Source: SAR324 cluster bacterium
GTDB lineage: Bacteria > SAR324 > NAC60-12
Direction: 5' to 3'
NCBI GenBank assembly: GCA_015231885.1
Contig: JADGAT010000031.1
Location: 1-52,614 of the forward strand
DNA length: 52,614 nt
In this document: piece by piece, positions 49,966-52,614 of the stretch
Numbering within the stretch: position 1 is the first letter of the stretch
Layout: each line of letters begins with the position of its first letter
Notes under the pieces: model-generated
Told to the model about the DNA's origin: nothing
Database searches by the model: none
The model's input: only the letters and a program-made list of their open reading frames with translations
Position numbers and translations under genes: made by a program

Positions 49966-52614
49966 TTATAAATCAAACCGGAATGCTTCTGTTGCATAAT
50001 CGGATTTGATCATAAAATCATCTGATTTGCACACTTCCTCATCTAAAATCCGAAAAGAACCCACCGACTGGTCAATCTCATTCTTCTGCTTCCGTTTATT
50101 TTCCGCAGAGAAGAATCGTCCTTTGGTGACAACCGCATTGTCCACAATCACTTTGACTTTGACTTGCCCTTCCTTGGTGAATCCATCCACTACTCCAATA
50201 TACGTAATCTCAAACCACTCCTCAAAAAGAGAATCCTGCAGCACGGTATTCAACATATCCAAATAGTTGATCCCTGTTGATCCTGTCAGAACAAAATTCT
50301 TTTTGAAACGGACAATCTGCCCTATTCGGCACGCCCCATGCTGCAGTCCTTTTTGCTTGGCAGTCGTTTCAATCATGGCTGCAATCACAGGGGCACCCAC
50401 ACCTATCGATTGCAGAATTTTAACATCTTTGGGAACAGAAAAATCCCGGTACACCTTATCCATGGACCTGACTTTAGCAGCCAATACTAAATCCTCAATC
50501 TGATCTTCCTTTTTATAGCCTATCAAATCTTCAATAGTCATTTGTGCCGGCCCAATAGAAAAAAATTCTTGAATGCGCAGCGCTTCCTCTGTCTGCTTGG
50601 TGCCTGGGTATTTACTGACAAACTCTTTGTATGCCTTTACTGTATTGATACTTTTGGCACGCTCAAATTCTCGCTGACGTTCCTCATGGGCCTGCTGGAG
50701 CTCCGCAAGATTTTTTGCGGGAATGGGGTACCCTTTTTCCACTGCTCGCTGATACCATTTAATAGCCAACTCGTAATCCTGCTTGACCCCACTTCCGTTT
50801 TCATACAGTTGTGCCAGTGCCACCTGTGCGGTAATATGATCCTGCTCTGCTGCCGCATGGTACCATCTGGCAGCCTCTTTGTAATTCGCCGTACCCGCCA
50901 GACCGGTTTCGTACATCCTTCCCAGATTACTCTGGCTTTGTGCATCTCCCTGCTGTGCGGCTTTCAAATACCAGTTTAAAGCTTCCTGAAAATTCTGTTC
51001 TGCTCCTCTCCCCGATTCGTAGAGGAATCCCAAACTGAACTGAGCATTGGCATTTCCCTGATTGGCCCCTTGTTGATACCACCGGAAGGCTTCGTTGATG
51101 TTCTGCTCGACTCCCATTCCGGCTTCATACATCAAGCCCACATTATTCTGTGCAACGACATGACCTCCTTCCGCAGCCGTGAGAAACCATTGGAATGCCG
51201 TTTCCACATTTTTTTCGACAACCGCTCCAATCAGATAAATAAGCCCCAAATTAAATTGTGATTCCACTTGCTCATTTTCTGCAGCCAGCAAAAGCCATTG
51301 CAATGCTTCGTCATTATTCTGTTCCACTCCCATACCATCCCGAAACATTAAACCAAGATGGTACATAGCACTTGCCTGACCTTGCGCAGCGGCCAGCTGG
51401 AACATCTGCAGCGCTTGCTCATAATCCTGGTCCACCCCGGTGCCTTCCTTGAACATCAATCCCAGGTTATATTGAGCATCAGGATCCTCTTGCTCGGCTG
51501 CCTGAAAAAACCATTGCAATGCCTTCTCATAATCCTTATCAATCCCTTCTCCAGAGATATACAACAAGCCTAAATTGATTTGCGCTTTCACAGAACCCTG
51601 CTCGGCAGCTTTCTCAAACCAATCGATTGCCCGATAATAATCCTGTACCACTCCCGTCCCTTCCTTATACAGAATGCCCAGATTGAACAATGCATCGGGA
51701 TACTGTTGTTCTGCTGCCAGCATGAACCATCGGTGCCCCTCCTGATAAAACCACTGCAACATTTTCAATTCCTGCTGTTTTTGTCGTTCCTTCTTGTTTT
51801 TCACCATACTCTGCAAATCAGAAAAACCGATTTTGAGTCTCTTCTTCAAGGATGTGATGTCGAATTTGACGTTTGCCTCTCCATTTGTTTCTTCTGCCAG
51901 TTTCTGCAAATCACGAAAAAATTCTTTTTTCTCCAGGGGGTTGGTGACAAATAAAAGCCCCAGATTATTTTGAGCTTCAGCACTCCCCTGCTCGGCAGCC
52001 TGGCTGTACCACTTGAATGCTTCCAACGGATCCGCTTCCACTCCTTTGCCTGTTGCGTACAAAAGCCCCAGACTGTTCAGAGCCTCCACATCTCCCTGCC
52101 CGGCAGCTTCTTCATACCATCGGATTCCTTCTGCCACATTGACTTCGGCCTCTTCTCCATTAGTGTACATCAAGCCCAAAGTATTTTGCGCAGGGATGTA
52201 GCCATCTTCTGCCAAACGGAGAAACCTGGGAAGAGCCCCTGCGACATCTTCTTCTGAAAGGAGCAAGACCGCCAGATTGAATTCTGAATCCGGATTTCCC
52301 TGCTCGGCAGCTTTCTGGTACCACGCTTTTGCCTGCCCCAAATCGGATCCCACTCCAAATTCACTGGCATACATCACTCCCAAATTATGCTGTGCTCGTG
52401 CATCACCTTGCTCCGCAAGAGCCTTCATCCCCGGGTACGCTTGCTCTGCCAGTTGAAATGCCTCATCTGCATTCTCGGCAGTTCCATACTCCTGGTCATA
52501 AAGAACCGCCAGGTTGTATAATCCCAAAGGGTGCCCCTGTTCTGCGGAACGACTTGCAAACTGAAGTGAGGTTTCCATATTTTGGGAAACTCCCTCGCCT
52601 TTCCGATATTTTTC
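49966..52614 (-). CDS. Sel1-like repeat (SLR) protein, 5' end outside the window
   Basis: At least 16 SLR units of ~36 residues ('AEQG..AQ.NLG.MY..G.GV.Q') occur in two blocks of 6 and 10, separated by a ~70-residue charged helical insert ('LEKKEFFRDLQKL...'). The frame remains open to the window's edge and the upstream codons (KYRKGEGVSQN) read like another repeat, so the internal Met at 52578 is probably not the start. The C-terminal ~200 residues are a non-repeat domain ('AYKEFVSKYPGTKQTEEALRI' then a beta-rich part with a Cys pair). SLR proteins usually act as protein-binding scaffolds; here it heads an envelope operon with lpoB. Confidence 0.85.
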   Translation of the reverse strand, partial: EKYRKGEGVSQNMETSLQFASRSAEQGHPLGLYNLAVLYDQEYGTAENADEAFQLAEQAYPGMKALAEQGDARAQHNLGVMYASEFGVGSDLGQAKAWYQKAAEQGNPDSEFNLAVLLLSEEDVAGALPRFLRLAEDGYIPAQNTLGLMYTNGEEAEVNVAEGIRWYEEAAGQGDVEALNSLGLLYATGKGVEADPLEAFKWYSQAAEQGSAEAQNNLGLLFVTNPLEKKEFFRDLQKLAEETNGEANVKFDITSLKKRLKIGFSDLQSMVKNKKERQKQQELKMLQWFYQEGHRWFMLAAEQQYPDALFNLGILYKEGTGVVQDYYRAIDWFEKAAEQGSVKAQINLGLLYISGEGIDKDYEKALQWFFQAAEQEDPDAQYNLGLMFKEGTGVDQDYEQALQMFQLAAAQGQASAMYHLGLMFRDGMGVEQNNDEALQWLLLAAENEQVESQFNLGLIYLIGAVVEKNVETAFQWFLTAAEGGHVVAQNNVGLMYEAGMGVEQNINEAFRWYQQGANQGNANAQFSLGFLYESGRGAEQNFQEALNWYLKAAQQGDAQSQSNLGRMYETGLAGTANYKEAARWYHAAAEQDHITAQVALAQLYENGSGVKQDYELAIKWYQRAVEKGYPIPAKNLAELQQAHEERQREFERAKSINTVKAYKEFVSKYPGTKQTEEALRIQEFFSIGPAQMTIEDLIGYKKEDQIEDLVLAAKVRSMDKVYRDFSVPKDVKILQSIGVGAPVIAAMIETTAKQKGLQHGACRIGQIVRFKKNFVLTGSTGINYLDMLNTVLQDSLFEEWFEITYIGVVDGFTKEGQVKVKVIVDNAVVTKGRFFSAENKRKQKNEIDQSVGSFRILDEEVCKSDDFMIKSDYATEAFRFDL

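Overview
The window is a stretch of AT-rich (by eye a little over 40% GC) chromosome from a Gram-negative heterotrophic bacterium. Gram-negative envelope genes are plain: kdsA for the lipopolysaccharide sugar Kdo, several lipobox lipoproteins, an LpoB-like penicillin-binding protein activator and a C-terminal outer-membrane barrel. The gene mix (gltBD, an etfBA operon with a membrane FeS oxidoreductase, a complete-looking ethylmalonyl-CoA cluster, CCG-domain proteins) fits a delta-proteobacterial or SAR324-like lineage, but no rRNA or other marker in the window proves this. No rRNA, tRNA, CRISPR array or intact insertion sequence was seen.

Layout. 1-642: half of a dispersed palindromic repeat and an otherwise empty leader. 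642-2329: a small unknown protein and a DUF4175-like membrane protein. 2350-4777 (minus): hisE, a divergent Old Yellow Enzyme and an unknown 348-aa protein. 5035-8753: a FATP-type acyl-CoA synthetase, a ferredoxin-like aldo/keto reductase and a small lipoprotein. 9275-16102: gltB, gltD and a P-loop ATPase. 16118-21760 (minus): etfB-etfA-membrane FeS oxidoreductase followed by two exported unknowns. 22287-31543: the ethylmalonyl-CoA pathway operon (CitE-like lyase, mcd, mch, ecm, meaB, ccr), ended by a strong hairpin terminator. 31593-36294: PHP phosphatase, exported unknown, STAS protein, kdsA and an exported phosphatase. 36295-39843 (minus): Xer-like recombinase, ParA, ParA partner and a triple 6-pyruvoyl-tetrahydropterin-synthase-like protein. 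39985-41343: gshA. 41341-41998: a repeat-filled gap. 41999-46596: a Ser/Gly/Thr-rich lipoprotein and an M1-peptidase-like/Omp85-like fusion. 46593-52614 (minus): an envelope operon with a Sel1-repeat protein, LpoB, a COG3014-like lipoprotein and an LPP20-domain protein.

How the genes work together. The ethylmalonyl-CoA genes convert crotonyl-CoA plus CO2 through ethylmalonyl-, methylsuccinyl-, mesaconyl- and methylmalyl-CoA to glyoxylate and propionyl-CoA, the glyoxylate-shunt alternative for growth on acetyl-CoA sources such as fatty acids. Methylsuccinyl-CoA dehydrogenase (Mcd) passes electrons to ETF, and the divergently transcribed etf operon encodes ETF plus a membrane FeS protein likely to take electrons on to quinone. 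The acyl-CoA synthetase upstream can feed acyl-CoAs into the same metabolism. The epimerase and the propionyl-CoA carboxylase needed to complete the route are not in the window.

The most unusual items are: a crotonyl-CoA carboxylase/reductase carrying a C-terminal CBS-domain pair; an M1 aminopeptidase-like domain with every zinc ligand replaced, fused to an Omp85-like barrel; a single-chain triplicated T-fold (PTPS/QueD) protein whose active-site residues are divided between domains, translationally coupled to a ParA partner; and a Xer-like recombinase with three of six catalytic residues substituted.
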